In this document: positions 39,401 to 53,806 of the stretch, piece by piece
Numbering within the stretch: the stretch's first letter is position 1
Layout: every line of letters begins with the position of its first letter
Assembly (NCBI RefSeq): GCF_047495875.1
Contig: NC_092462.1
Span: forward strand, 27,296,523-27,360,522
Length of the DNA: 64,000 bases
Direction: 5' to 3'
DNA from: Pithys albifrons albifrons
Taxonomy: Eukaryota > Chordata > Aves > Passeriformes > Thamnophilidae
Made by a program: the position numbers and the translations under genes
The notes under the pieces: model-generated
What the model saw: the letters and a program-made list of their open reading frames with translations, nothing else
What the model was told of the DNA's origin: nothing
The model's database searches: none

Positions 39401-42070
39401 CAACAGGAAGCAGTTCTGAGTTGCTAGGAGGCAGGTTTACATGCTGCAACCTCCTTTCAACATGATGCTTTGCCACTTGACCACCACATCCTCTGGCAGA
39501 GAAGGTAGCATTAGCTGCTTCTGTTATCATTATCAAATGGCATTTTCATGAACTAAACCTTACCACTACTTACACAAGAATTTTTTGCTTTTCATTCCCA
39601 GTGGAGGATTCAGTTCCCAGAATAATCTGCTAATAAATTTCACAGAACTTTCAACCTGTCACAATTCCATGTTACAGACCAAGACCTATTGCTTCTCCAT
39701 TAAAACCAGAGTAGTTTCACTTGAAATCAGTCAAGGCGGTTCCTTTAAAGCAGACACTTTCAAAGGTAGAGGCAAACTGGCCTGAATCCAACTAAAATTC
39801 TTTGAGGAGTACATTAAACACAATGAGAAATACTGCAAGCAATAAACAAGTAGAAGTAATTTTCTAATTACTGTCAGAATTTTCAGGATCTAATGTGGAC
39901 AAAATTTAAGAGGCAGGATGACATACCTGAACCTGTAGTGGAAAAAATGGGACAGAGGAATGTAGCAAGACCTATACATTCACCAACACACATTCCTCAA
40001 CTAAATATAAGAGCCCAGCTTTTTTTTGGCTAATTCCTGCAAAGATCCCACTTGCAGTCCTGAACCAGCCTGAAATAATCAGAATAAACCAGGAGAAGTG
40101 GCACAAAGCAGTACAAAGTACATGGCATTAATGTTGCTTATCTCTATCCTGTCAGCAATATGTTTGTGACAGCTTGTCCTGGCTTTCCACCTCTGCCTAC
40201 AGCTTTACTCTTGGCACATGCCCCTTCATCTCTCTCTCGAGGTGGCAGGACCTGCCAGCTCTCCACAACTAGTTTGGGTCTTTCTTTTTGCTTCCAGCTC
40301 TGATGGTTTGGCTGACTGCATTCTGCCCTTAGCCATTCCCTTACCTAATTAGATGGAATACTAAACTGCTTAGCAGTATTTCACTTTCCATCACAGTATA
40401 AGAAGACCAGGTTACTAAAGGATTAGCAAGTTTAACACTAAAGTGTTATATACACAAGAGGGTTGCCTGTCCTAGTCTCTGCTAAATGCTGGTCACAGGG
40501 GACCTGTTAAAAGGAAAGACATCACAGACAATCAAGGCAGTATCTGGAGTATGGTGGAAGTGGCTGCATAGCCCATGCAAAGGAACAGGAGCATTACAAG
40601 GAGTGAGCAGTGGTTGACATCCAGCTCTTCTGGACAGGTGGACAAATGGAGCAAAGCATGGCCATAAATAGCGGATACATTTTTAAACAATTCACATGCA
40701 TCAACAGTTAGAACTTAATGGTTATAATCACTGAGGGGCAAAAAGGAGAAAAATATCACAAATTAATAAGAAAGCCAGTTAGTATGTCAGTGATACTGCT
40801 TCATATTCTTTTCAAACAGGAAGGAGCATCTCATGAAGGTGGAGAAATTAAGTAAGTTACCCAATCTTTGTTTGTTCCCAAAAGTCACATGACCAGAATT
40901 TTTTTACATCTCCAAACATATTTCATTGACTGTTCTTTTTCTTAATTGGATTGTTCACAACTGATTATCTCTGTAACTTGGGGATTTTGCTCAGGTTTCT
41001 CTCCATGGCAAGTTTACTAACTAATGGCTGGCCTATAAAGAGGTAAAAAATATCTGTTCTGGTAAAAAGCCCGGCTACTCCTACATTATTTTCTCTATTA
41101 CATAGTTAATATAGTAAAATATCGTCTATCCTCATCATCTACGCTTACAAACCTTTTTTCATGTGGCTGTTGTAAGAGCAGCAGTAAATCCGCCTCTTGT
41201 ATCTGTCCATGGTTTGCCATGTTATGATCAGATGACATGCTCTATTCTGTTTGCAAAGGGAACAAAAGAAACTCTTGGCTCCTGAGTACAGGATCTGGTA
41301 GGCAAGAGAGAGGGGGAAGAAAATGCTACTATTTTCCCTGAGGTGCTCCAAGTGCTTTGCAACTCTCCCACCAGAGCCTGTGCCAGCAGCTGAACCAAAA
41401 AAATACCCAGTCCTTGGTGACCCTCACTGCAGCTGGTGGCTCCATTACACCACTCACACATGCCAAGACTGGGCATCTTTCATGCCTTCTTGCTAAGCCC
41501 ACAGGATCCAAGTCCCTACCACAGTCTCCATGGGTGGGGCACTCCAGTTTCTGGGCATTAAATACACCTTAGCAATAGCTTAATTTTATGAGCCTCTCTC
41601 CTCTGGGAAGGTAAACGCTGCCTCTTTGAGGTTGGTAAGGATCAACATAATTGCATATTTGCCAACCAGTTAACCTAAGCGCCCTGAGAAAAAGTTCTAA
41701 CATTGTGTATTCAACAAGTTCTTCCACTTCCATAACACCCTAGAGCAAATGGAGTTTGCTAATGTTTATTGCTTTTGGTTTTGTTTCTTCTTTAGCTGTA
41801 ACTTGCTTTAAGAGTCATGAGTGTAAGCACACTGTAAGTGCATATCTGAGACTTTGACAATTACTCTGCACCTGGACCAGCATTTCACTCCAGCATGTTG
41901 GAACTGAAAGCACCAAGGAACAAGAGTTTACTTATGTTTTAGGGACCTACACCAGTGATTCCATTCCTGTCCCATTACAAGGGGCTTTCCAGTCTGTTTT
42001 GATTTCTCTAGTTCACTGGGACTCCAGCCTACTGAAAACAGAAATATTTTGGAGATCCTGACCAGCACCA

Positions 42071-42104
42071 ACAACTGACAAACACACACAACTGACAAAC
42101 ACAG
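42071..42104 (+). repeat. 17-bp tandem duplication
   Basis: ACAACTGACAAACACAC is followed at once by a copy that differs only in its last base. Two units only. A second small tandem pair of 11 bp (GTTGAGGCTTT) lies at 37667-37688, and a 10-bp pair (AGATTCTGTA) at 59050-59069. These are replication-slippage products with no evident function. Confidence 0.85.
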
Positions 42105-44433
42105 CCCCTATGTTTGCCTGCATACTGCCTATAGTACTGCTGTGTTGAGGTCAATCTGTACCTGCACTGAGAGCCAGGGCAATGGTCTTGGGCATGACCT
42201 CTGCTTTGCTTCTCTGGGTCTCTGAGCTTCTACCTCCACATGGTCAGCACAGTGCAGGGGTGCACTGGCTCATGTGGACGTGTCCAACGCAGGCCTTCAT
42301 TTTGGTCCTTCCCACTAGCCTGAATCACCGAGCTGACGGCACTTGCAGAGATAAGTAGCAGAGAGAGATCTCTGAAGAAAAATATTTGGGTCCTCTGTCT
42401 TTTGACAAGAAGGCACAGCACCCATGTTCAAAGTATGTTTCAGTTCAGCAGTTTCAGTCTCATTGATACAACAGGCTGGGCCAAGCAAAAACACATTCAG
42501 TTTGTGATTCATTGCAAATTATTTTATTTCAGCCCACAGTTTTAGTCCCACTACCTGTCTACTCTACCAGGAAAAAGAATCAGCATCTCCCCACCTTAGA
42601 TGTTTAGCAACCTCACAGGACACTGGTGACTTGTTCAAAGATGCATAAAACCTGCAGTTGCCTTTTAGGGACTGAATTCTTATAAATACAGCTTTGCACT
42701 TCTTATCCACATTTCTGAAAAATGCTGGGTCTGTGTTATAGCACCCCACCCATCCTGCTCCACCCCTGGCAGCTTTTGCCCTAAATCAAACAAGGATATT
42801 AACATGGCTACAAACCAGATGACGGACCTAACTAGACTTTATTTACAGCTGTGCCAGTCGTTATTACTTAAATCAATTTGTGCTTTTTTCTTCTTCTGTC
42901 TAAACATTGAGCTGATATACACTGAACTCCCTACAGCACTATAACGAACTTTATCCATGTCTCAGATGTGCTCATTTGCTTGGATGGCGGAGGAATAAAT
43001 CCCACTTCTACTCCCCACTCACTGTCCTGGCCTGGCTTATTCTTGTATGCCAATCCATTTTGGACAGTGTGAGCAGTCCTGGAAAACTCTGCATCCGAGG
43101 CTCCAGGAACACATCAGGACTAGGCCTCCTTCACACAAGGAAGGCTCTGCTCCTTCACTGTGTAGTTTGGTTTCCCAGCGAACCTTGTGAACTTTCTAAA
43201 TTGTTTCCCTGGTCTACCTCAGGGCAAAATACAGGGCTCTGCTGTCCTTTCTGAAGCTGTCAATACTGGACCAAACAAATGGATGAAAAACATGGTAAAA
43301 AACATGAAGGAAACTAAATTCAGGTCATGGCAGTGAGTCAGGTTAACAAGCTGCAGAGTGAAGGTAAGTCCTTTTCTTCCTCTCTCTCCTCAACGCCAGA
43401 CTTGTTTAATGAGACTCACCTTGGTGAATTTTCTTTCATAACCAATGAAAAGGAAACACGCTTCTCTGCATTAAAAAAAAAAAGAAACCCAAAATGCAGC
43501 TGCCTTTTGCAATTCATTTTCATTTTTAATAGTGGGAAAAGGCTTTGTTTTTCTCTGCTTAAGTACAGTCTTACTTTTCAGCGTTCTTTAATTTGTGAGG
43601 GAGAAGGAGAACAAGTGAGTGTCTTCAGTGACTGAGGATTTCTGCATTTATTTTAAATCATGAACACTAACAAAATAACAGTCTCTAGCATGCTGGCTAG
43701 GAAAAATCTGTTGCAACAAACACAGTGTGTGGCTGATCTCACAAGGTCTGAAAGACTATCTAGATCCTCAATCTGTGCTAACCATACATGCTTTAAATTT
43801 CTTTTTTTAAAAAAAAGATCTTCTGATGCCTTACATAGGCTCACACAACTCTTTCCTGATACATGCCTATTAAAAAAACCTGGTAGGTTGAGTTTTCTCT
43901 CATATAAGGGGGAAGGTGAGGAAGATACATAATCTCTTCTCTTTTCTTGGCACCAGAACAAACCCACAGATGCCAGTCACCACTAAGTGTAGGCAGGAAC
44001 ATGACTCGCAGTGATTAGGACATCCAAACTCTGTGAGACCCTGCTTTCCAAGTGCAAAAAAGTTTGCCTGCTTCAAAAACGGGGCTTGGCAAGTTTGGGG
44101 AAAAAAATAAATTGAAGACTAGGTGATGGGCTGCATGATCCTTCAGGTCCCTTACAAAATAAACCTGGACTTGGGCACTCCTGCCTGCAGCCCATCACTT
44201 CCTGGATGACTGTACTGAAAGTGAACATTGAGGACACAGATCCAGGACAGGAAAAGCTTGACGGTGCTTGGTACAGCTGGGTGTGACACGAGAAGGTGGC
44301 AGACAAGTTTCACCTCTACTCTACAAAAGAATAAACACAAACAGAAGCACACAAACCTAGCACCTTTAATTTGCAAAAGCTTCTCTCTTGCATTCTGGCA
44401 CTTGTAGTGTCAATGCAATTCCACCACCTCCCA

Positions 44434-44452
44434 CCCCCCCCCCCCCCCCCCC
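44434..44452 (+). repeat. Poly-C run of 19
   Basis: Nineteen consecutive C bases, then G, CCCGG. It stands out in an AT-rich intron. The exact length should be treated with caution because long homopolymers are prone to sequencing and assembly error. The 116-residue open frame on minus that contains a poly-Gly stretch is produced by this run and is not a gene. Confidence 0.95.
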
Positions 44453-45942
44453 GCCCGGCTGCAAGGCTGGGACGAGTTAAGCAAAATGTACACAGTGAAA
44501 CTCTGACTGAGTCTCCTGTGTAGCACTGCAGCATAGAAGCAACAACATACAGCCATCCTCTAAGCAGGCAACTTCCTACAAATCTCATCCTGAGGAGAGC
44601 TATAGAGTTATCAGCAAGGAAGGGAAATTCAGAGGAGGAATTAAGGAAAATTAAGTTTGTAAGCATTAAGAGACAGACAGATCTGACCTTGTACAGTCAT
44701 TTGGTGACAGTCTGCCCAGTTGCTATATCCTCTTTTGCATCACTTCTGCATCCTTAAAGCCCAGTGGCAAAGGATAGTCTCTGTTCCCTCTGGAGACCAG
44801 GGCTGTCTAAACCCCTCCAACACAGTGACCAGGAGTTGTGAGGTGGCTTGGGAAATGTCTCCTTAGTCTGGTCCCTGAGATGGGCTTTAGTGGCTGCAGC
44901 TGCTCTGGCAATGGGATCAGCAAGATCCCAAAATGGTCTCTGTCAAGGTATCCAGCCTGCCTCCTGCACAGTACTCTGTAGACCCAAAGGTTTTGGCTGC
45001 ACTGATAAAAGCTGGTAGCTCAACCCAAAACAAATACATTAAAATTAAAATTCCTTTGGGGCTGACTCACAGCAGAAGTGTAGTCTTTTACTGGCCTGTG
45101 CTCACCTCCCTTGCAGCAGAACAATGAAGAACTGCAGTTTACCAGCAAACAGGCTCCCACACCTCTCCAAGTCAAGCTCAGCTTTACCCAGTGCTCCACT
45201 TCTCTGTAGCTCCAGTTCAGAAGGCAACTCAGAGCCAAATGTTTACACACACCTGACTCAAAGAGCTCACTGAACTGTGCCTGTGCACAGATTCCCCTTC
45301 TTTATTTTCATTTGTTTTGCTGAAATGCTTTGCTACATTGATGTGTTTGGTTGACAATAGTGTGTTCCTGGGAACTAAACAATAAACTATTTGCTAGCCC
45401 ATTCCTAGTAAATATGTCACTTGTAGTAAGAGCATGTTTTTGCTTGTCTTGGTATGACCAGTGGCATTATTCTGCAGTGGTATCATTACAGAGTAAGAAG
45501 AGGATAAAGATTTCAGGGTTTGGCCCTACACTGTGTGTGCAGAAAGAAGAGAGAAAGGGAGCCTGGCTTTTAAAAATAACAATATTTATCTGAGCTGAAG
45601 TCTTGGTAACCATAACTTTCTACCAGCTGATGCTGACAAGTCTTTTGCAGTTTCCACCCCCTTCCTGGAGACCTCCTAAAGGACAGCACTGCACTGATGG
45701 CACTTGGCAGCTCAGCCATTATTACTGCAGCAGACACCAAAAGGGCTGAAGGGGAATTAACTGAGTCACTCTCTCACTCCAGGCCAAGTCAGCCCAGGTC
45801 ATGGCTGAGGTGATGCGGAGAGACGGGTACTAATCAACCTGTAAGGGTCAACAAAGGGCTGTCAAGCTGGTGTTCGCTCCCAGTTGTAAGTGTGCTTTTC
45901 CACATAATTCTCTAGCTGTGACCATGCACATATCAAGAAAAA

Positions 45943-46213
45943 ATAGAATCACAGAACCTTTTATGTTGGAAAAGACTTTCAAGACCATCGAGTTAACACA
46001 GCACTACCAAGTTCATCAGTAAACCGTGTCTTTAAGTGCCGCATCTGCACATCTTTTAAAAGCTACCAAAGGACAGTGACTCAACCATTTGCCTGGGCAG
46101 CGTGCTCCAGTGTCTGACAACTCTTTCTGTGAAGAAATTTTTCCTAATATCCCATTTAAATCTTCCCTGGCACAACTAGAAGCCATTTTGTCTTATCAAT
46201 TTTTACTTGGGAA
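45943..46213 (-). mobile_element. CR1 LINE, 3' part of a copy split by a second CR1
   Basis: On plus it begins ATAGAATCACAGAACC, the reverse complement of the CR1 3' terminal repeat (TTCTGTGATTCTAT-like). It continues through the usual antisense CR1 landmarks: GTTGGAAAAGACTTTCAAGA, the CCTGGGCAGCGTGCTCCAGTG block, and TTCTGTGAAGAAATTTTTCC, which on minus encodes the decayed KNFF-type end of the reverse transcriptase frame. It breaks off after ACTTGGGAAG, and the same element resumes at about 46508. Many stops and substitutions show that it is old. Confidence 0.9.
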
Positions 46214-46507
46214 GGATGTCGAGAGGATCAAGCCAGACTGCTCAGTGACACCAAGCAATAGGATGAGAGGCAGTGGGCAGAAACTGGAACACAGGAAGTT
46301 CCACCTGAACATGAGGAAGAACTTTACTGTGAGGGTGACTGAACACTAGACAGGTTGCCCAGATAGATTGTGGAGTCCTCTGGAGACATTCAAATGCCAT
46401 AGGGACACAGCCCTGAGTAACATGTGCTAGGGGACCCTACTTTTAAGCAGGGAGGTTGGACTAGATGATCTCCAGGGGTCTCTTCCAATGTAAAGAATTC
46501 TGTGATT
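46214..46507 (+). mobile_element. CR1 LINE 3' end inserted into an older CR1
   Basis: A 5'-truncated CR1 in plus orientation of about 294 bp. It shows the sense-strand landmarks CTGGAACACAGGAAGTTCCA, CATGAGGAAGAACTTTACTG, GGTTGGACTAGATGATCTCC and a terminal ATTCTGTGATT. It interrupts a minus-strand CR1 whose two halves flank it and rejoin at matching consensus positions (ACTTGGGAAG on the left, AGATG...CACCCCACCCTCCC on the right). The 5' boundary is uncertain by about ten bases. Its reading frame holds stops, so it is dead. Confidence 0.88.
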
Positions 46508-46695
46508 AGATGAAAAAAGGCCACCCCACCCTCCCTACAACCTTCTTTCACATAGCTGTAGAGAGCAAGAAGGTCCATTCCTAAGTCTCCTTTTATGTAG
46601 GCTCATCTCCCTCAGTGGATCCACCTCCTGAGACTTGTGCCCCAGACCCATCACCAGCTTCACTGCCCTTCTTTGAGCACACTCATAGGTTAGTG
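46508..46695 (-). mobile_element. CR1 LINE, 5' part of the split copy
   Basis: This resumes the antisense CR1 left at 46213. The landmarks, in order, are CACCCTCCCTACAACCTTCT, the GTAGAGAGCAAGAAGGTCC block, CCTTTTATGTAGGCTCATCTCC, GAGACTTGTGCCCCAGACCC and CACCAGCTTCACTGCCCTTC. These follow the normal consensus order of the reverse-transcriptase C-terminal region in reverse. Similarity fades near 46690, which is probably the original 5' truncation point. Confidence 0.85.
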
Positions 46696-49600
46696 CAACT
46701 TATATGGCAGTGAAAGTAGGGAACAACCCTTGTTTAGGGCATAAACTGGCAGAAAGCATCTATTTCTACAGCTGAGAAATACAGCTCAGCAACTCCAAAC
46801 AAAACATAAATTCTGCAGGCAAAGCTGTTCTACTACCTGTCAAATAACATACATAGTTGTATCCTGTCCTCTTTATCCACACAGGCTCAGTGGGAAATAA
46901 CAGTGAAGAGGCCAAACACTGCCACAATATGTGGTGAAATTGCACAGAAGCTAGGAGAGATTGTACCTCTCTCTTACTTCCAGAGAAACACTTAGGTCTC
47001 CTTCAGAGTTCAGGGGCATTAATGGAAAATTCCCTACAATTTCAGAGCACTTTGGAAAGGTTGCACATTAATTGTGGACCCTGTTTTTGTCATTTTTCAT
47101 CCCTAAGTCAGACAGCAAAACTCAACAGCTTTAACAATCTTACTTAATTTCTTACTCCCCCAAGCCCCTCATCCAGTATGCTTTCTTGATTAGGCAACCT
47201 TTATTAATGAACAGAGCAGCTTTCAGTGACCTCTCCTTCTATTCAACGTCTTCACAGGCACAGGTCCATTGAGTATCTGTTCCTTTTCACTGGTGTTCCC
47301 TGCAGTACCTCCAAAGTGTTCAACTCTGCCTTTTTCTCACTTGGTTGGTAAGACTGCCACTCCCTATATGCGTATGTTGACTGTATCTATATTGCTTACT
47401 AAGTGAAAAAGAAACAGTTGAAAAAGCTGTTCCTCATCTAAAAAATTCATGTGGCCCACCTGCCAAGATTGAGTTAAACAAAGGAATCTCAAGAGTGGAA
47501 CTACATGTTTGATTGTGTTCCTGCTGTGCCAATCACAGGAGTCAACTCAAGACATTTACAACTTCTGCATCCTTACAACAGGCATGAGCTGGGAGTAAGG
47601 AATGGAATAGATATTACTGCAGGCTTCCTGGTGATCATCCTTGTCTGACTCCCACTTACTGTACATAGGTAGCAACATCCCTTGTCCCACTGCAGCTTAG
47701 CTTTTTCTTGAGACAAACTGAGAAGGACCCAGGCTACTGAGAACATTCCATACAAAGTAAAAGCAAGTTGTACTCCACTAAATAAAAAAACCAATTTGTC
47801 TCTTTCTATTAATTTTTGGCCTGTCCAACCCAGCTGAGCCCATTACAGTTCATTTCATTGGCAGTTGTGGCAGTACTACATGACTGTATTTGCACTGGTG
47901 CCAGGTTGTCTGCATTGAGAATTTGCATTGTACAACTCCATTACACTTACTCTAGTGCAGGTTTCTCTAGAGTATGTCTGAAGAACAGAAATAAAACAGA
48001 AATTACTGGAGCAAAAGTAACTCAGCCTCATCTTTGGTTTACAGTAGCTCATTGGATACTGCATGTATGTGACATATGTACCACCTCATTAACTTCATTT
48101 TAGGTCACTTGAAGTACCTCGGGTTAGTTTTCTAGGTATAAAATAAATATAAAATTATAAATAAAATAAATATACTTTTTCTATGTCTGCATTGACATCT
48201 TAAACTTTGGAGATCCCCACCTCCTGCAATGTGTCTGTAACACATCTGTGTTTGCCAGAGCCTGCAACAACACAAAAATCAAAGATAACAAAGCCAAGAG
48301 GGAAAATATCTTTTTTCCCTAACTTCTCATACCTGTGAAAATACCACAGCATTATGAGTCACATAAAGACATGCTAATATGCATAGATCCATAGTAATAA
48401 CTACCCATATACAATACATTTCCTAACAGTGGACTGTTGGCAAATGCTGCTGACTTCAGGCCATAATTACTACATAAAGTGGTTCATCCACCTGAAATGC
48501 CTGTGTAACCTTGTTACTGCTCACACTCTTACGCTCTCTCACTTCAGCCCAGAACAGGCCAGTGCCATTTTACAGACAGAAGACTGTGGTACAAAAACAG
48601 ACTTGCCACATTCCTATCCTTGCTTTTGAGTCCCTTCTGTGGGGGAATGTTGTCCAATGGAAAGAACTAGCAGAAACAGATTTCAGACTTCTTCCCCTTT
48701 CTCTCTCCTCCTCAACTCACTCACCCTAGGAAAGAGATAAACATATCTGGACTCTAGAGCAATTAACTTCTCATAGGGACTATAATTATAAATATGGCGC
48801 TCTTGGATGACCCTTAGCAAAGAACTATCTCTTTGGTGTCAAAACAGCCAGCTCTCAAACTGTGCCTGTAGGGGAGCAGTTTAGTGGTTTGGAAAACCTT
48901 GAGACTTGCCTACAAACCACTTTCAGACTACACCTATTCCTGAGTCTCACATGGAGCTGCTTCCTCCACTTACCTGCACACATGTGGAGGAACAGGCTGT
49001 TTCAGTGGCCCCACTGAACACCTCTTGGACCATAAATGACCACAGGACAAGGACAACTTTGTTTTTTTATTCTTTAAGGTAGCAGATACCTCCAGCTGTG
49101 TGCTTACACCTCGACACCTCCATGCCATGCAGGTTCAGGAACACATGGGAAAGGAGGGATAATAGCAAAGGAAGGTAACAGTTCTCACAGCAGCATTGGA
49201 ACCAGACCTATCTGACCTGCTATACTGGGTATGGGAATTATGTGGTGGAAAAATTCACACACTCTGAGCAGACTAGAGTCATTGCAGTGTTGGGCTGCTA
49301 GGTTAGAAGTCAGGAAGCTAGAGCTGCTCAACCAGAAACTTTCCTGTGATCTTGAGCAAAGAAAAACTAACCGTGTCCTTAGTCACAATCAGAAGCCAAA
49401 TTCCCACTAAAATACCTGAACCTTGTGGGCTCTGGTCAGAATTCCTTGGTATATCCAAGTCTCACTTCTGCATATCCAAACTAGTCTTGATATTGGGTTG
49501 CATTTGGTTTTATCCAAGTTAATGACAACCCTCCTTTCCCCACAACCTTTCTCTTCTTTCATACTTTCTGGTGTCTGAGTGAGCAAATAAGACACAAAAT

Positions 49601-52600
49601 ACTGCCCAAGACCCTTCCTCTACTCAAACACACTTCTGGTTATTAATTTCATTAATTGATTGTATGAAGGAACTGCAGCATCAATCACATCACATTTAGG
49701 ACACATTTGCATTCTCCTTTTTAGTGCCTCTTCATGATTTGCAATGTATTTCTCTCATTTAGAAGCAGAATAACATTTCCTAACGCAGGCTGAATTTATT
49801 CAGAAGCACAGAAGTCAGTTGCCTTTTCCACTGACAGATGCACTTCAATGTAATTAGTTTCATGACTATTAATGAAATAACTCATTTGAACTTTTGCCAC
49901 TAAAATGTTAATGAGTACGACCAGATAGTGATTTGATAATGGGATATAGATCCTTTTACAGTTTGCTAGTTCAGATCTGGCCCATGTCCACCATGACCAA
50001 AGGTCATTACTACCTGAAGACTGTTTGATACTCTGTGCAAGACAAGCTGGTAGCATTAAGCCCATGCTTAGCAAGAAACAGCCTTATAATTTGCTCTCAG
50101 TAGAAAAGCAAAGTGGAGAAAGGTCACTGCAGTGTGCTTTTACCCAGCTGCGGTCAGACATTTTCAGTCATTAGAATTGTTCACTCGCCATCTTTCACCA
50201 GCAATGAATTCAATGATGGTAGAAGAGAAATAATTTAAGCTGAAAAGGCTTGTGGATTTTCTGTGTAAGATACAATTAGCCTCTCTGACTCACTGTTGCA
50301 GATTGTTTGCTTTTAGCACTCTTGTAAAGAGGACAGGAAAAATAAAGAAATATATACTAAACCCATAAAAGATCATACTTGGTCTTTCTAAGTTTCAGCC
50401 AGTCTCTCATTAGGTTCAGAAGGGCAATTCAGAGGTGAACCACGTTATTCATGGTATGTTGTTCCCTCTTGTCAGTCCAGCAAACCAAAAGGTTAAACAT
50501 GACATTCAGTAGTGACCAACACATTGCATTCACTCTTAAAAATTACGCTCTTTTGTATGGGCACTGATATAATTCAGTCCATACATAAGCACATCCCAAA
50601 ATTAATAAATTCACCCTGACGGCACAACAGTGCAAGCCTTAAAATGTATCACCACCTCTTCACAGACAGTAAAATGTAACATGCACATGCAACAGAATTA
50701 TTTGCTCAAGGACTTAAAGGAACTAGGACTTACTAAGTTTTCACAGGAAACTTGAGGAAGGGAAGGCACAACATAATTACTCAAACAGAAATTCAATCAC
50801 TGCACTCAAGGTGGCAACCCTTCTCTTGCAATGGCACATGGACTCAGCTGAGGTTTTATGTCTCACTAACGGAGTGATACTTTCGGCACCATATTACTCC
50901 TCATTGCCATCTAACTCCTGCCTTTACCCTGAGTCACAACACAGATGCACAATGAATCCTGAACAAGGATCATCCTAAAGCACTGATTTGGAAAAAAATA
51001 GGCAATGGATGCAATAAATGCAACTCCCTAGTTTACCTTAGCTTTCCCCTTCTTCAGTTTCCTATGAATATAGTTTTGTTTGGACTAGCTTATCTTCTGC
51101 AAGAGATTACTGGAGGGAGATCTCACAAACCCTCTCCATTCTTTTGGCTGTGGAAAATGAAATTAAAACTGCTGAGTGCCATCCAGGCCTCTGTTGACTT
51201 GACACTATGACAGGCATACTATTTCAAATGCAGGTATGGGCTATGGTCTTCAAATGTCCATGTGTGCAGATGTAGGATAAATAAAATGCTTGCAGGGTTA
51301 TTTAATTACCTTTTAAAAATAATGATCAAGACATAGCTTTCAGTCATATTATGTTAAGACAGTAATTCTAGCTTACTCTTTTTTCAAAGAATTTCAGCGT
51401 GGGTAAAAATCAGTTACTCATCTGGGCAGTTGTCATATATTTACTTTTGCACATATAGATAACTTGGCATCAGCACTTAACAACATATGAAACAGCCAAG
51501 AATAAATTACCAAGCAGTGTTGTCTTAGATGTCACCGGGGACACTGAGTACACAGTCCTGAAGCTTTCAGATGCCAAGATCTCGGCAGTCAGTCTGGTTT
51601 TTAGAGCGGAGCTGCTCAGTACCTCTTGCAGACTCCCATAAGGTGTTTCTGACTAGGAACCTACTGGCAAGTTACTATAACCATTAGTCACTCTGAAAAC
51701 CTTGAGACATAGTAGATATCCAAGGTTAAGCATCTCACTTCATGCATGTTTCAAAGGGAAACTTTCTGATTGCATCCTGTAGCCTTAACTCCATCGTTAC
51801 TGGCCTGCTCACAAGCACCCTTTCCCCACCATTTCTAGTTTTCACACAAGCATGTGCAGCAATGAATGTCATGCATAAGATTAAAAAAAAAATTAATCAG
51901 TTAAGAACCCTCCAAAGCCCACACCACACAAACAAACATGACTTTTGCCCAAGTTACACATGCAACTTTCAGTAATAACTCAAGTGTTCCGTGCTTTCAT
52001 TTATTCTGCTCCAGCTGTGGTACTTGTATAAACTCCTGGCTCCACACAGACAACTTCCCCCTCTCTTTGGCTCCAACCAAAAGACCTTTAAGAAACTTTG
52101 GTTTCTTGATGAGTGGCTAGTACTTTTATATAGGAAGCACCAACACAGTTAGTGATATCATCTAAACTACAATCACATTCAAATTATTTGTTTATTGACT
52201 TTAATACTTAATCTAAACAGATTGGCAGCTTCTGAAACCTATTGATATTAAAAAGTAAAGGCAACAGAAGAATTACCTCAGTGTAGCAATTGTGTCTGAA
52301 TTCAGAGACTCGACAGAAAAAAGTGCACTCCTAATAGCACTGCTTGAATATAAAGCTTTGATTCTCTAGAAAGGGACTTCATTCTGTATTTATATTTTTC
52401 CTCAAACAACAAAGCTATGGCACTATTGTACCATTGAGATCTTTTTTTTGCTGCTTGCAATAATTTTTTTTAAGTATTTGTGATTCTTCTGAAGTGGGAT
52501 CTCATGCACTTCACAGTGACATTCCTGAAATAACTTTGAAGAAGAAATAATAAGCCTCCCCTTACTTTACAGGTTCTCTAATACAACGTAAGCAGCTTTA

Positions 52601-53806
52601 CAAGGCTTAGCTAGTCTCTGCTGACCTAACGGCACATTTTACTCCTACAATAAACTAAAATAAGCAGTCTGCTTCCACAACAATTGACTAATTAACATAG
52701 TGCTTTTGTTAGTTTCTTATTAAAAAACCAATCTTAGTCTTTCAAAAATCAGTCATACCAAGTAACAGTAGAGGAGATTACCAGAAAGAGACACAGAGAC
52801 AGACACAGATGTATCTCGATAAGCAAATCAGTGTTCTAAGGTTGTTGTGTGATGTTTGGTTTTGGTTGCTGGGGGTCTTTTTCTAATTTCCAGCAATTTA
52901 GCATAATTTTTTTTTTGCCTCTGGTTCCTTTTCTCAAGTGCAGATACTATGTTCAAATCCCTGTTGGCTGCTGTGTTTCAGTGCTTGCCAATCAGAGCTA
53001 TGATGTTTATATGGGATCTGTCTGCTATTGAGTCACTGTGTCCCTGCAGAAAGCATGAGGTCACTTGCTGTTAGATCAGAGCACCCGCAGGGACGGCCTG
53101 AGCTGAGCCGGACTGTGGCAATGTCTTTTACATAACAGTCAGGTTCTTCTCCTCTGCCCAACATGAACTGTTCTGCCTCTGCTCCAGAAGAAGCCAAATA
53201 ACGGGCTTTTTAATAACACACACATTTAGGAAAGATAAGCTCACAAAATGTACAACCTGGACCGCCTATGTATCTTGCACTGTGCAAAAACAATACATAT
53301 GTACTGGGAGGAGATGGCATTCAGTTGGAACAAACCCCAAAATTGTTTTCTCATACTCAGCCCATCACACCTCTGATGGCAGACAGCATTTAGACAGGGT
53401 GTCCCCAGTCAACTTCTTTTGTGTTTGCCCACAAAGGAATCAGCAAATGATGCCTCTCAGAGCTGGTGCCTTATGGAAAAAAACCTAGGCAGCACTCAGT
53501 TCAGTTCAAGCTATCAGGCAGAAAATTACATGTTGATGCAAACTTAGTTTGCAAGGGTTTAATCATTTTCTTTTCAAGTATTTCGTTCTATCTTATCTGA
53601 AAATCTTGGTTCTTAAACTCAAGAGGCAACTCTGAACAGCAGTGTTTCATAAAAAATCCTGTCATCCTCTAGCTTTACCCACTGCTAACATTTTTTGCTT
53701 TCAGAAAAATAAATGGTTTGCTATACATAACCAAAGTTCAATGGCATCAGTATTTTTTGATTCCTCATTTTCAGAGCTTCATTGGCTGATTAATTTGGTC
53801 AAAGGT

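Noticed and set aside
44110..44160. GACTAGGTGATGGGCTGCATGATCCTTCAGGTCCC-type stretch resembling a decayed CR1 end
   Set aside because: The match is too short and the rest of the element is not recognisable. It could be a very old copy but cannot be supported by eye.
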